DNA of 22,597 nt from Paulinella micropora. Taxonomy: Eukaryota > Cercozoa > Imbricatea > Euglyphida. The translations under genes were made by a program, and so were the position numbers. A model generated the notes under the pieces. The model made no database searches, was not told where the DNA came from, and saw nothing but the letters and a program-made list of their open reading frames with translations. Shown piece after piece: positions 8,270 through 22,020 of the stretch. The DNA is taken from the NCBI GenBank assembly GCA_009731375.1, contig BJOX01000241.1, positions 621,741 to 644,337 of the forward strand, given 5' to 3'. Numbering within the stretch: position 1 is the stretch's first letter; each line of letters starts with the position of its first letter.

Positions 8270-9797
8270 ATTGATTTTTCATATTCATTTGTCATATTCA
8301 TTTTTCACATTCATTTTTCATATTCATTTTTCATATTCTTTTTTCATATTTGTTTTTCACATTCATTTGTCATATTCATTTTTCATATCTAGTTTTCATA
8401 CTCATTTTTCATATTCATTTTTCATATTCATTTTTCATATTTATTTTTCATATTTATTTTTCACATTCATTTTTCATATTCATTTTTCATATTCATTTTT
8501 CATATTCATTTTTCATATTCATTTTTCATATTCATTTTTTATATTCATTTTTCATATTCATTTTTCACATTCATTTTTCATATGTATTTTTCATATTCAT
8601 TTTTCATATTCATTTTTCATATTCATTTTTCACATGCATTTTTCACATTCATTTTTCATATTCATTTTTCATATTCATTTTTCATATTCATTTTTCATAT
8701 TCATTTTTCATATTCACTTTGCACATTCATTTTCCGTATTTATTTTTCGTATTTATTTTTCATATTCATTGTTCATATTCATTTTTCATATTTATTTTTC
8801 ATATTCATTTTTCATATTCATTTTACATATTCATTTTTCATATTCGTTTTTCATATTCGTTTTTCATATTCGTTTTTCATATTCGTTTTTCATATTCGTT
8901 TTTCACATTCATTTTCCACATTTATTTTTCATATTCATTTTTCACATTCATTTTTCATATTGATTTTTCATATTCATTTTTCACATTCATTTTTCATATT
9001 TACTTTTTATATTCATTTTTCATATTCATTTTTCATATTCATTTTTCATATTCATTTTTCACATTCATTTTTCATATTCATTTTTCATATTCATTTTTCA
9101 TATTCATTTTCATATTCATTTTTCACTTTCATTTTTCACTTTCATTTTTCGTATTCATTTTTCATATTCATTTTTCATATTCATTTTTCACATTCATTTT
9201 TCACATTTATTTTTCGTATTTATTTTTCGTATTAATTTTTCATATTGATGTTTCATATTCATTTTTCATATTCATTTTTCATATTCATTTTTCATATTCG
9301 TTTTTCATATTCGTTTTTCATATTCGTTTTGTACATTCATTTTTCACACTTATATTTCATATACATATTTCATATTCATTTTTCATATTCATTTTTCATA
9401 TTCATTTTTCATATTCATTTTTCATATTCATTTTTCGTATTCATTTTTCACATTCATTTTTCATATTCATTTTTCACATTCATTTTTCATATTCATTTTT
9501 CATATTCATTTTTCATATTCATTTTCATATTCATTTTTCATATTCATTTTTCATATTCATTTTTCATATTCATTGTTCATATTCATTTTTCATATTTATT
9601 TTTCATATTTATTTTTTAAATTCATTTTCATATTTATTTTTCACATTCATTTTTCATATTCATTTTTGGTATTCGTTTTTCATATTCATTTTTCACATTC
9701 ATTTTTCACATTCATTTTTCACATTCATTTTTCACATTCATTTTTCACATTCATTTTTCACATTCATTTTTCACATTCATTTTTCATATTCATTTTT

Positions 9798-9807
9798 NNN
9801 NNNNNNN
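9798..9807. other. Assembly gap, 10 N
   Basis: Ten unknown bases lie inside the minisatellite, so the true array length there is unknown. Confidence 0.99.
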
Positions 9808-12800
9808 CACTTTCATTTTTCGTATTCATTTTTCATATTCATTTTTTATATTCATTTTTTATATTCTTTTTTCATATTCATTTTTCAAATTCATTTTTCA
9901 TATTCGTTTTTCATATTCGTTTTTCATATTCGTTTTTCATATTCGTTTTTCATATTCGTTTTTCACATTCATTTTTCATATTCATTTTTCACATTCATTT
10001 TTCATATTTATTTTTCATATTCATTTTTCATATTCATTTTTCATATTCATTTTTCATATTCATTTTTCACATTCATTTTTCATATTCATTTTTCATATTT
10101 ATTTTTCACATTCATTTTTCACATTTATTTTCGTATTTATTTTTCGTATTCATTTTCCATATTTATTTTTCATATTCATTTTTCATATTCATTTTTCATA
10201 TTCATTTTTCATATTCATTTTTCATATTCGTTTTTCATATTCGTTTTTCATATTTGTTTTTCATATTCGTTTTTCACATTCATTTTTCACACTTATATTT
10301 CATATACATATTTCATATTCATTTTTCATATTCATTTTTCATATTCATTTTTCATATTCATTTTTCATATTCATTTTTCATATTCATTTTTCACATTCAT
10401 TTTTCACATTCATTTTTCACATTGATTTTTCATATTGAATTTTCACTTTCATTTTTCGTATTCATTTTTCATATTCATTTTTTATATTCATTTTTTATAT
10501 TCTTTTTTCATATTCATTTTTCAAATTCATTTTTCATATTCGTTTTTCATATTCGTTTTTCATATTCGTTTTTCATATTCGTTTTTCATATTCGTTTTTC
10601 ACATTCATTTTTCATATTCATTTTTCACATTCATTTTTCATATTCATTTTTCATATTCATTTTTCATATTCATTTTTCATATTCATTTTTCACATTCATT
10701 TTTCACATTTATTTTTCGTATTTATTTTTCGTATTCATTTTCCATATTTATTTTTCATATTCATTTTTCATATTCATTTTTCATATTCATTTTTCATATT
10801 CATTTTTCATATTCATTTTTCATATTCGTTTTTCATATTTGTTTTTCATATTCGTTTTTCACATTCGTTTTTCATATTCATTTTTCACATTTATTTTTCA
10901 TATTCATTTTTCGTATTCATTTTTATATTCAATTTTTCATATTCATTTTTCACATTCATTTTTCATATTCATTTTTCATATTCATTTTTCATATTCATTT
11001 TTCACATTCATTTTTCACATTCATTTTGCACATTCATTTTTCATATTCATTTTTCATATTCATTTTTCAAATTTATTTTTCATATTCATTTTTCATATTC
11101 ATTTTTCACATTTATTTTTCATATTCATTTTTCATATTCATTGTTCATATTCATTGTTCATATTCATTTTTCATATTTATTTTTCATATTCATTTTTTAA
11201 AATTATTTTTCACATTCATTTTTCACATTCATTTTTCATATTCATTTTTCATATTCATTTTTCATATTGAATTTTCACTTTCATTTTTCATATTCATTTT
11301 TCATATTCATTTTTCATATTCATTTTTCACATTCATTTTTCACATTCATTTTTCACATTCATTTTTCATATTCATTTTTCATATTCATTTTTCATATTCA
11401 TTTTTCATATTCATTTTTCATATTCATTTTTCATATTCATTTTTCATATTCATTTTTCATATTCGTTTTTCATATTCGTTTTTCATATTCGTTTTTCATA
11501 TTCATTTTTCATATTCGTTTTCATATTCATTTTTCATATTTACTAAGTTTTTCATATTTATTTTTCATATTCATTTTTCATATTTATTTTTCACATTCAT
11601 TTTTCACATTCATTTTTCATATTCATTTTTCATATTCATTTTTCACATTCATTTTTCACATTCATTTTTCACATTCATTTTTCACATTCATTTTTCACAT
11701 TCATTTTTCACATTCATTTTTCATATTTATTTTTCATATTCATTTTTCACATTCATTTTTCATATTCATTTTTCATATTCATTTTTCATATTCGTTTTTC
11801 ACATTCATTTTTCACATTCATTTTTCATATTCATTTTTCACATTTATTTTTCATATTCATTTTTCATATTCATTTTTCAAATTTATTTTTCATATTCATT
11901 TTTCATATTCATTTTTCATATTTATTTTTCATATTCATTTTTCATATTCATTTTTCATATTCATTGTTCATATTCATTTTTCATATTTATTTTTCATATT
12001 CATTTTTCAAAATTATTTTTCACATTCATTTTTCACATTCATTTTTCATATTCATTTTTCATATTCATTTTTCATATTGAATTTTCACTTTCATTTTTCG
12101 TATTCATTTTTCATATTCATTTTTCATATTCATTTTTCACATTCATTTTTCACATTCATTTTTCACATTCATTTTTCATATTCATTTTTCATATTTATTA
12201 TTCATATTCATTTTTCATATTCATTTTTCATATTCATTTTTCATATTCATTTTTCACATTCATTTTTCATATTCGTTTTTCATATTCGTTTTTCATATTC
12301 GTTTTTCATATTCGTTTTTCATATTCGTTTTTCACATTCATTTTTCATATTCATTTTTCATATTCATTTTTCATATTCATTTTTCATATTCATTTTTCAC
12401 ATTCATTTTTCATATTCTTTTTTCATATTCATTTTTGATATTCATTTTTCACATTCATTTTTCATATTCATTTTTCATATTCATTTTTCATATTCATTTT
12501 TCATATTCATTTTTCATATTTACTAAGTTTTTCATATTTACTAAGTTTTTCATATTTATTTTTCAAATTTATTTTTCATATTCATTTTTCATATTCATTT
12601 TTCATACTCATTTTTTGTATTCATTTTTCATCATGATTCATTTTTCATATTCATTTTTCACATTTATTTTTCACATTCATTTTCGCATTCATTTTTCATA
12701 TTCATTTTTCATATTCATTTTTCATATTCATTTTTCATATTCATTTTTCATATTCATTTTTCATATTCATTTTTCATATTCATTTTTCATATTTATTGAA

Positions 12801-13290
12801 TGATTCATACTGTTATTTTTCATATTCATTTTTCATATTCATTTTTCATATTAATTTTTAATATTCATTTTTCAAATTTATTTTTCATATTCATTTTTCA
12901 TATTCATTTTTCATATTCAATTTTCGTATTCATTTTTCGTATTCATTTTTCATATTCATTTTTCATATTCATTTTTCACATTCATTTTTCATATTTATTT
13001 TTCGTATTTATGTTTCGTATTCATTTTTCATATTGATTTTTCATATTCATTTTTCATATTCATTTTTCATATTCATTTTTCATATTCATTTTTCATATTC
13101 ATTTTTCATATTCGTTTTTCATATTCTTTTTTTACATTCATTTTTCACACTTATATTTCATATACATATTTCATATTCATTTTTCATATTCATTTTTCAT
13201 ATTCATTTTTCATATTCATTTTTCGTATTCATTTTTTATATTCATTTTTCGTAATCATTTTTCATATTCATTTTTCATATTCATTTTTCA

Positions 13291-14230
13291 TATTCATTGT
13301 TCATATTCATTTTTCATATTCATTGTTCATATTCATTTTTCATATTTATTTTTCATATTTATTTTTTAAATTCATTTTCATATTTATTTTTCACATTCAA
13401 TTTTCATATTCATTTTTGGTATTCGTTTTTCATATTCATTTTTCACATTCATTTTTCAAATTCATTTTTCACATTCATTTTTCACATTCATTTTTCACAT
13501 TCATTTTTCACATTCATTTTTCACATTCATTTTTCATATTCATTTTTCATATGCATTTTTTATATTCATTTTTCATATTCATTTTCCATATTCATTTTTC
13601 ATATTCATTTTTCATATTCATTTTTCATATTCATTTTTCACATTCATTTTTCACATTTATTTTTCGTATAACATTTTTCGTGTTCATTTTTCATATTCAT
13701 TTTTCATATCCATTTTTCATATTCATTTTTCATATTCATTTTTCATATTCATTTTTCATATTCGTTTTTCATATTCGTTTTTCATTTTTGTTTTTCATAT
13801 TCGTTTTTCACATTCATTTTTCACACTTATATTTCATATACATTTTTCATATTCATTTTTCATATTCATTTTTCATATTCATTTTTCATATTCATTTTTC
13901 GTATTCATTTTTCGTAATCATTTTTCGTAATCATTTTTCATATTCATTTTTCATATTCATTTTTCATATTCATTGTTCATATTCATTTTTCATATTCATT
14001 GTTCATATTCATTTTTCATATTTATTTTTCATATTTATTTTTTAAATTCATTTTCATATTTATTTTTCACATTCAATTTTCATATTCATTTTTGGTATTC
14101 GTTTTTCATTTTCATTTTTCACATTGATTTTTCAAATTCATTTTTCACATTCATTTTTCACATTCATTTTTCACATTCATTTTTCATATTCATTTTTCAT
14201 ATGCATTTTTTATATTCATTTTTCATATTC
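13291..14230 (+). repeat. Higher-order duplication, offset 676 bp (52 x 13)
   Basis: A marker run (ATTGTTCATATTC twice, then ATTTTTTAAATTC, TTTTCATATTTA, CACATTCAATTTT and TTTTTGGTATTCG) occurs around 13367 and again around 14043. A third copy of the TTTTTTAAATTC part lies near 9617. Confidence 0.85.
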
Positions 14231-17200
14231 ATTTTCCATATTCATTTTTCATATTCATTTTTCATATTCATTTTTCATATTCATTTTTCACATTCATTTT
14301 TCACATTTATTTTTCGTATTTATTTTTCGTATTCATTTTTCATATTCATTTTTCATATCCATTTTTCATATTCATTTTTCATATTCATTTTTCATATTCA
14401 TTTTTCATATTCGTTTTTCATATTCGTTTTTCATTTTCGTTTTTCATATTCGTTTTTCACATTCATTTTTCACACTTATATTTCATATACATATTTCATA
14501 TTCATTTTTCATATTCATTTTTCATATTCATTTTCCATATTCATTTTTCACATTCATTTTTCATATTCATTTTTCACATTCATTTTTCATATTCATTTTT
14601 CATATTTACTCAGTTTTTCATATTTATTTTTCATATTCATTTTTCATATTTATTTTTCACATTCATTTTTCATATTCATTTTTCATATTCATTTTTCACA
14701 TTCATTTTTCACATTCATTTTTCACATTCATTTTTCACATTCATTTTTCACATTCATTTTTCACATTCATTTTTCACATTCATTTTTCATATTCATTTTT
14801 CATATTTATTTTTCATATTCATTTTTCACATTCATTTTTCATATTCATTTTTCATATTCATTTCTCATATTCGTTTTTCACATTCATTTTTCACATTCGT
14901 TTTTCATATTCATTTTTCACATTTATTTTTCATATTCATTTTTCATATTCATTTTTCAAATTTATTTTTCATATTCATTTTTCACATTCATTTTTCACAT
15001 TTATTTTTCATATTCATTTTTTATATTCATTTTTCATATTCATTGTTCATATTCATTTTTCATATTTATTTTTCATATTCATTTTTCAAATTTATTTTTC
15101 ACATTCATTTTTCATATTCATTTTTCATATTGAATTTTCACTTTCATTTTTCGTATTCATTTTTCATATTCATTTTTCATATTCATTTTTCACATTCATT
15201 TTTCACATTCATTTTTCACATTCATTTTTCATATTCATTTTTCACATTCATTTTTCACATTCATTTTTCACATTCATTTTTCATATTTTGTTTTCATATT
15301 CATTTTCGTAATCATTTTTCCTATTCATTTTTCATATTCGTTTTTCATATTCGTTTTTCATATTCGTTTTTCATATTCGTTTTTCATATTCGTTTTTCAC
15401 ATTCATTTTTCATATTCATTTTTCATATTCATTTTTCATATTCATTTTTCATATACATATTTCATATTCATTTTTCATATTCATTTTTCATATTCATTTT
15501 TCATATTCATTTTTCACATTCATTTTTCACATTCATTTTTCATATTCATTTTTCACATTCATTTTTCACATTCATTTTTCACATTTATTTTTCATATTTT
15601 TTTTTCATATTCATTTTTCATAATCATTTTTTATATTCATATATTCGTTTTTCATATTCGTTTTTCATATTCGTTTTTCATATTCGTTTTTCATATTCGT
15701 TTTTCACATTCATTTTTCACATTCATTTTTCATATTCATTTTTCATATTCATTTTTCATATTCATTTTTCATATCATTTTTCATATTCATTTTTCATATT
15801 CATTTTTCATATTCATTTTTCATATTCATTTTTCATATTCATTTTTCATATTCATTTTTCATATTCATTTCTCATATTCGTTTTTCACATTCATTTTTCA
15901 CATTCGTTTTTCATATTCATTTTTCACATTTATTTTTCATATTCATTTTTCATATTCATTTTTCAAATTTATTTTTCATATTCATTTTTCACATTCATTT
16001 TTCACATTTATTTTTCATATTCATTTTTCATATTCATTTTTCATATTCATTGTTCATATTCATTTTTCATATTTATTTTTCATATTCATTTTCAAATTTA
16101 TTTTTCACATTCATTTTTCATATTCATTTTTCATATTGAATTTTCACTTTCATTTTTCGTATTCATTTTTCATATTCATTTTTCATATTCATATTTCACA
16201 TTCATTTTTCACATTCATTTTTCACATTCATTTTTCATATTCATTTTTCACATTCATTTTTCACATTCATTTTTCACATTCATTTTTCATTTTTTTTTTT
16301 CATATTCATTTTCGTAATCATTTTTCATATTCATTTTTCATATTCGTTTTTCATATTCGTTTTTCATATTCGTTTTTCATATTCGTTTTTCATATTCGTT
16401 TTTCACATTCATTTTTCACATTCATTTTTCATATTCATTTTTCATATTCATTTTTCATATACATATTTCATATTCATTTTTCATATTCATTTTTCATATT
16501 CATTTTTCATATCATTTTTCATATTCATTTTTCACATTCATTTTTCACATTCATTTTTCACATTCATTTTTCAAATTTTTTTTCATATTCATTTTTCGTA
16601 ATCATTTTTTATATTCATATATTCGTTTTTCATATTCGTTTTTCATATTCGTTTTTCATATTCGTTTTTCATATTCGTTTTTCACATTCATTTTTCACAT
16701 TCATTTTTCATATTCATTTTTCATATTCATTTTTCATATCATTTTTCATATTCATTTTTCACATTCATTTTTCATATGCATTTTTCATATTCATTTTTCA
16801 CATTCATTTTTCACATTCATTTTTCACATTCATTTTTCATATTTTTTTTTTCATATTCATTTTTCCAAATCATTTTTTATATTCATATATTCGTTTTTCA
16901 TATTCGTTTTTCATATTCGTTTTTCATATTCGTTGTTCATATTCGTTTTTCACATTCATTTTTCACATTCATTTTTCATATTCATTTTTCATATTCATTT
17001 TTCATATTCATTTTTCATATTCATTTTTCATATTCATTTTTCACATTCATTTTTCACATTCATTTTTCACATTCATTTTTCATATTTATTTTTCATATTC
17101 ATTTTTCATATTCATTTTTTATATTCATTTTTCATATTCATTTTTCAAATTTATTTTTCATATTCATTTTTCATATTCATTTTTCACATTCATTTTTCAC

Positions 17201-17609
17201 ATTCATTTTTCACATTCATTTTTCATATTCTTTTTTCATATTCATTTTTGATATTCATTTTTCACATTCATTTTTCATATTCATTTTTCATATTCATTTT
17301 TCATATTCATTTTTCATATTTATTTTTCATATTCATTTTTCATATTCATTTTGCATATTCATTTTGCATATTCATTTTGCATATTCATTTTTCACATTCA
17401 TTTTTCATATTCATTTTTCATATTCTTTTTCCATATTCATTTTTGATATTCATTTTTCACATTCATTTTTCACATTCATTTTTCACATTCATTTTTCATA
17501 TTCATTTTTCATATTCATTTTTCATATTCATTTTTCATATTCATTTTTCATATTCATTTTTCATATTCATTTTTCATATTCATTTTTCACATTCATTTTT
17601 CACATTCAT

Positions 17610-19133
17610 TTTTCACATTCATTTTTCACATTCATTTTTCACATTCATTTTTCATATTCATTTTTCATATTCGTTTTTCTCATTCATTTTTCATATTTAT
17701 TTCAAGTTTCATATTCATTTTTCATATTCATTTTTCATATTCATTTTTCAAATTCATTTTTCATATTCATTTTTTGTATTCATTTTTTATCATGATTCAT
17801 TTTTCATATTCATTTTTCACATTCATTTTCGCATTCATTTTCGCATTCATTTTTCATATTCATTTTTTATATTCATTTTTCATATTTATTTTTCATATTC
17901 ATTTTTCATATTCATTTTTCATATTCAATTTTCACATTCATTTTTCATATTCATTTTTCATATTCATTTTTCATATTCATTTTTCATATTCATTTTTCAT
18001 ATTCATTTTTCATATTCATTTTTCATATTCATTTTTCATATTCATTTTTCACATTCATTTTTCATATTCATTTTTCATATTCTTTTTTCATATTCATTTT
18101 TCATATTCATTTTTCATATTCATTTTTCACATTCATTTTTCACATTCATTTTTCACATTCATTTTCACATTCATTTTTCACATTCATTTATCACATTCAT
18201 TTTTCATATTCATTTTTCATATTCATTTTTCATATTTATTAAGTTTTTCATATTTATTTTTCATATTCATTTTTCATATTTATTTTTCATATTCATTTTT
18301 CACATTCATTTTTCATATTCAATTTTCATATTCATTTTTCATATTCATTTTTCATATTCATTTTTCATATTTATTTTTCATATTCATTTTTCATATTCAT
18401 TTTTTATATTCATTTTGCATATTCATTTTGCATATTCATTTTTCACATTCATTTTTCATATTCATTTTTCATATTCTTTTTTCATATTCATTTTTGATAT
18501 TCATTTTTCACATTCATTTTTCACATTCATTTTTCACATTCATTTTTCATATTCATTTTTCATATTCATTTTTCATATTCATTTTTCATATTCATTTTTC
18601 ATATTTACTAAGTTTTTCATATTTATTTTTCATATTTTATTTTTCATATTTATTTTTCACTTTCATTTTTCACATTCATTTTTCATATTCATTTTTCACA
18701 TTCATTTTTCACATTCATTTTTCACATTCATTTTTCATATTTATTTTTCATATTCATTTTTCATATTCATTTTTCATATTCATTTTTCATATTCATTTTT
18801 CATATTCGTTTTTCACATTCATTTTTCACATTCATTTTTCACATTCATTTTTCATATTCATTTTTCATATTCGTTTTTCTCATTCATTTTTCATATTTAT
18901 TTCAAGTTTCATATTCATTTTTCATATTCATTTTTCATATTCATTTTTCAAATTCATTTTTCATATTCATTTTTTGTATTCATTTTTTATCATGATTCAT
19001 TTTTCATATTCATTTTTCACATTCATTTTCGCATTCATTTTCGCATTCATTTTTCATATTCATTTTTTATATTCATTTTTCATATTTATTTTTCATATTC
19101 ATTTTTCATATTCATTTTTCATATTCAATTTTC
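17610..19133 (+). repeat. Higher-order duplication, offset exactly 1200 bp
   Basis: The segments 17610-17933 and 18810-19133 are identical base by base on my comparison. They include the rare TTTCAAGTTTC, ATCATGATTC and double TTTTCGCATTC markers. The first difference downstream is CACATT against CGTATT. Confidence 0.9.
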
Positions 19134-20603
19134 GTATTCATTTTTCATATTCATTTTTCATATTCATTTTTCAAATTCATTTTTCAAATTTATTTTTCAT
19201 ATTCATTTTTCATATTCAATTTTCGTATTCATTTTTCGTATTCATTTTTCATATTCATTTTTCACATTCATTTTCACATTCATTTTTCATATTCATTTTT
19301 CATATTCATTTTTCATATTCATTTTTCATATTTATTATTCATATTCATTTTTCATATTCATTTTTCATATTCATTTTTCATATTCATTTTTCATATTCAT
19401 TTTTCATATTCGTTTTTCATATTCGTTTTTCATATTCGTTTTTCATATTCGTTTTTCATATTCGTTTTTCACATTCATTTTTCACACTTATATTTCATAT
19501 TCATATTTCATATTCATTTTCATATTCATTTTTCATACTCATTTTTCATATTCATTTTTCATATTCATTTTTCATATTCATTTTTCATATTCATTTTTCA
19601 TATTCATTTTTCATATTCATTTTTCATATTCATTTTTCACATTCATTTTTCATATTCATTTTTCATATTCTTTTTTCATATTCATTTTTGATATTCATTT
19701 TTCACATTCATTTCAAGTTTCACATTCATTTTTCATATTCATTTTTCATATTCATTTTTCATATTCATTTTTTATATTCATTTTTCATATTCATTTTTCA
19801 TATTTATTTTTCATATTTATTTTTCATATTTATTTTTCATATTTATTTTTCACATTCATTTTTCACATTCATTTTTCACATTCATTTTTCACATTCATTT
19901 ATCATATTCATTTTTTATATTCATTTTTCATATTCATTTTTCAAATTTATTTTTCATATTCATTTTTCATATTCATTTTTCATATTCATTTTTCACATTC
20001 ATTTTTCATATTCATTTTTCACATTCATTTATCACATTCATTTTTCATATTCATTTTTCATATTAATTTTTCACATTCATTTTTCCCATTCATTTTTCAT
20101 ATTTACTTCAAGTTTCATATTCATTTTTCATATTCATTTTTCATATCATTCATTTTTCAAATTCATTTTTCATATTCATTTTTCATATTCATTTTTCATA
20201 TTCATTTTTCATATTCATTTTTCACATTTATTTTTCACATTCATTTTCGCATTCATTTTTCATATTCATTTTTTATATTCATTTTTCATATTCATTTTTC
20301 ATATTCATTTTTCATATTCATTTTTCATATTCATTTTTCATATTCATTTTTTATATTTATTGAATGATTCATAATGTTATTTTTCATATTCATTTTTCAT
20401 ATTCATTTTCATATTCATTTTTCATATTCATTTTTCATATTCATTTTTCATATTCATTTTTCATATTCATTTTTCATATTCATTTTTCATATTCGTTTTT
20501 CATATTCGTTTTTCATATTCGTTTTTCATATTCGTTTTTCATATTCGTTTTTCACATTCATTTTTCACACTTATATTTCATATTCATATTTCATATTCAT
20601 TTT

Positions 20604-20897
20604 NNNNNNNNNNNNNNNNNNNNNNNNNNNNNNNNNNNNNNNNNNNNNNNNNNNNNNNNNNNNNNNNNNNNNNNNNNNNNNNNNNNNNNNNNNNNNNNNN
20701 NNNNNNNNNNNNNNNNNNNNNNNNNNNNNNNNNNNNNNNNNNNNNNNNNNNNNNNNNNNNNNNNNNNNNNNNNNNNNNNNNNNNNNNNNNNNNNNNNNNN
20801 NNNNNNNNNNNNNNNNNNNNNNNNNNNNNNNNNNNNNNNNNNNNNNNNNNNNNNNNNNNNNNNNNNNNNNNNNNNNNNNNNNNNNNNNNNNNNNNNN
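20604..20897. other. Assembly gap, 294 N
   Basis: A run of unknown bases inside the minisatellite. Confidence 0.99.
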
Positions 20898-21770
20898 ATA
20901 TTTATTTTTCACATTCATTTTTCATATTCATTTTTCACATTCATTTTTCACATTCATTTTTCACATTCATTTTTCACATTCATTTTTCACATTCATTTTT
21001 CACATTCATTTTTCACATTCATTTTTCATATTCATTTTTCATATTCATTTTTCATATTCATTTTTCATATTCATTTTTCATATTCATTTTTCACATTCAT
21101 TTTTCACATTCATTTTTCACATTCATTTTTCACATTCATTTTTCACATTCATTTTTCACATTCATTTTTCACATTCATTTTTCACATTCATTTTTCACAT
21201 TCATTTTTCATATTCATTTTTCATATTCATTTTTTATATTCATTTTTTATATTCATTTTTCAAATTCATTTTTCATATTCATTTTTCACATCATGATTCA
21301 TTTATCACGTTCATTTTTCATATTCATTTTTCATATTAATTTTTCACACTGATTCATTTTTCCCATTCATTTTTCATATTTATTTCAAGTTTCATATTCA
21401 TTTTTCATATTCATTTTTCATATCATTCATTTTTCATATTCATTTTTCATATTCATTTTTTGTATTCATTTTTCGGCATCATGATTCACTGCATGATTTT
21501 TCATATTCATTTTTCATATTTATTTTTCACATTCATTTTCGCATTCATTTTTCATATTCATTTTTTATATTCACAAGTTTTTCATATTCATTTTTCATAT
21601 TCATTTTTCATATTCATTTTTATATTTATTGAATGATTCATACTGTTATTTTTCATATTCATTTTTCATATTCATTTTTCATATTCATTTTTCATATTCA
21701 TTTTTCAACATATTCATTTTTCATTTTCATTTTTCATATTCCGAGTATTCATTTTTCTGATGATATTCAG

Positions 21771-21887
21771 GATGAGGATCCGGGGCCTTTTTTCACAGAA
21801 ATTGTTCATGCTTTTGCTGTCGCTATCACCCGACCCAAAATCTCAGTCACTAGTATAAGGCCTATTTGCACTGTTTGCCTTGAATAA
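21771..21887 (+). CDS. Transposase exon 6 (C-terminal tail)
   Basis: The frame is open from the CAG acceptor to a TAA at 21885-21887 (38 residues). FFTEIVHAFAVAIT followed by a short basic/hydrophobic tail with two Cys resembles the C-terminal helix of IS630/Tc1-type transposases. Unlike the flanking satellite it is of mixed composition. If TAA were read as Gln, the frame would continue 14 codons to a TGA. Confidence 0.6.
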   Translation, partial: DEDPGPFFTEIVHAFAVAITRPKISVTSIRPICTVCLE

Positions 21888-22020
21888 GGTTCAAGTCAGT
21901 TCCAACAGTTACTGTGACTCGTGCCATGATGTGGAGTCATATCATACTGCATTTTGATGTTCAGTAATAAAAGCTATTACAAAGCTTCAAAGGTTATTAA
22001 AGTTAATAATGAGCTTCCCG
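21888..22020 (+). terminator. Transposase 3' untranslated region with poly(A) signal
   Basis: AATAAA lies at 21966-21971, 79 bp after the stop codon, before the right inverted repeat begins. No other gene is present. Confidence 0.5.

Larger units (their letters stand above)
8213..21757 (+). repeat. 13-bp minisatellite array, consensus CATATTCATTTTT, about 1,000 units
   Basis: The count is simply the length divided by 13. Common unit variants are CACATTCATTTTT, CATATTCGTTTTT, CATATTTATTTTT and CGTATTCATTTTT. Occasional 12-bp units and rare marker sequences (ACTAAGTTTTT, TTTCAAGTTTC, ATCATGATTC, GAATGATTCA) recur. Higher-order duplication is clear. Because 13 is not divisible by 3 and the unit has no TAA, TAG or TGA, all three plus frames are open and read the same 13-residue Phe/His/Ser/Ile/Tyr repeat. 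The long open frames are not genes. On the minus strand the unit contains TGA. Confidence 0.97.
8179..21770 (+). other. Giant intron 5 of the transposase, about 13.6 kb
   Basis: The donor is CGAG|GTATGT and the acceptor TGATATTCAG|GATGAG, with a CTGAT branch-point-like sequence about 10 bases before the acceptor. Essentially everything between is the 13-bp minisatellite. The intron is inferred from exons of the same protein family on both sides. The phases (1 and 0) do not match, so accurate splicing as drawn would give a premature stop. Confidence 0.6.
6611..21887 (+). pseudogene. IS630/Tc1-mariner-like DDE transposase, six exons, probably inactive
   Basis: The deduced exons are 6611-6742, 6926-7068, 7174-7384, 7511-7810, 8077-8178 and 21771-21887. 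The product should bind the element ends through N-terminal helix-turn-helix segments and cut and join DNA through a DDE_3 catalytic core. The three catalytic residues are Asp in LLFMDEVN (codon 7360-7362), Asp in LILDNARVH (7750-7752) and Glu in EFNPCELAFG (8133-8135). Splicing exons 4 and 5 gives 38 residues between the second Asp and Glu (DD38E), and YSPEFNPCE is the family hallmark. Defects: an apparent frameshift in exon 2, and a last intron whose donor phase (1) does not match the acceptor phase (0). It sits inside long inverted repeats, the expected context for an autonomous transposon. Confidence 0.75.

Noticed and set aside
7683-21660. Many long plus-strand open frames (up to about 1,140 residues) of a Phe/His/Ser/Ile/Tyr repeat
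   Set aside because: They are the automatic result of a 13-bp repeat with no stop codon in any frame. All three frames read the same 13-residue period, and the frames overlap.
8213-21757. CRISPR array or telomeric repeat
   Set aside because: There are no unique spacers between constant repeats, the unit is a contiguous 13-mer, and it does not resemble a known telomere repeat. It lies internally between exons.
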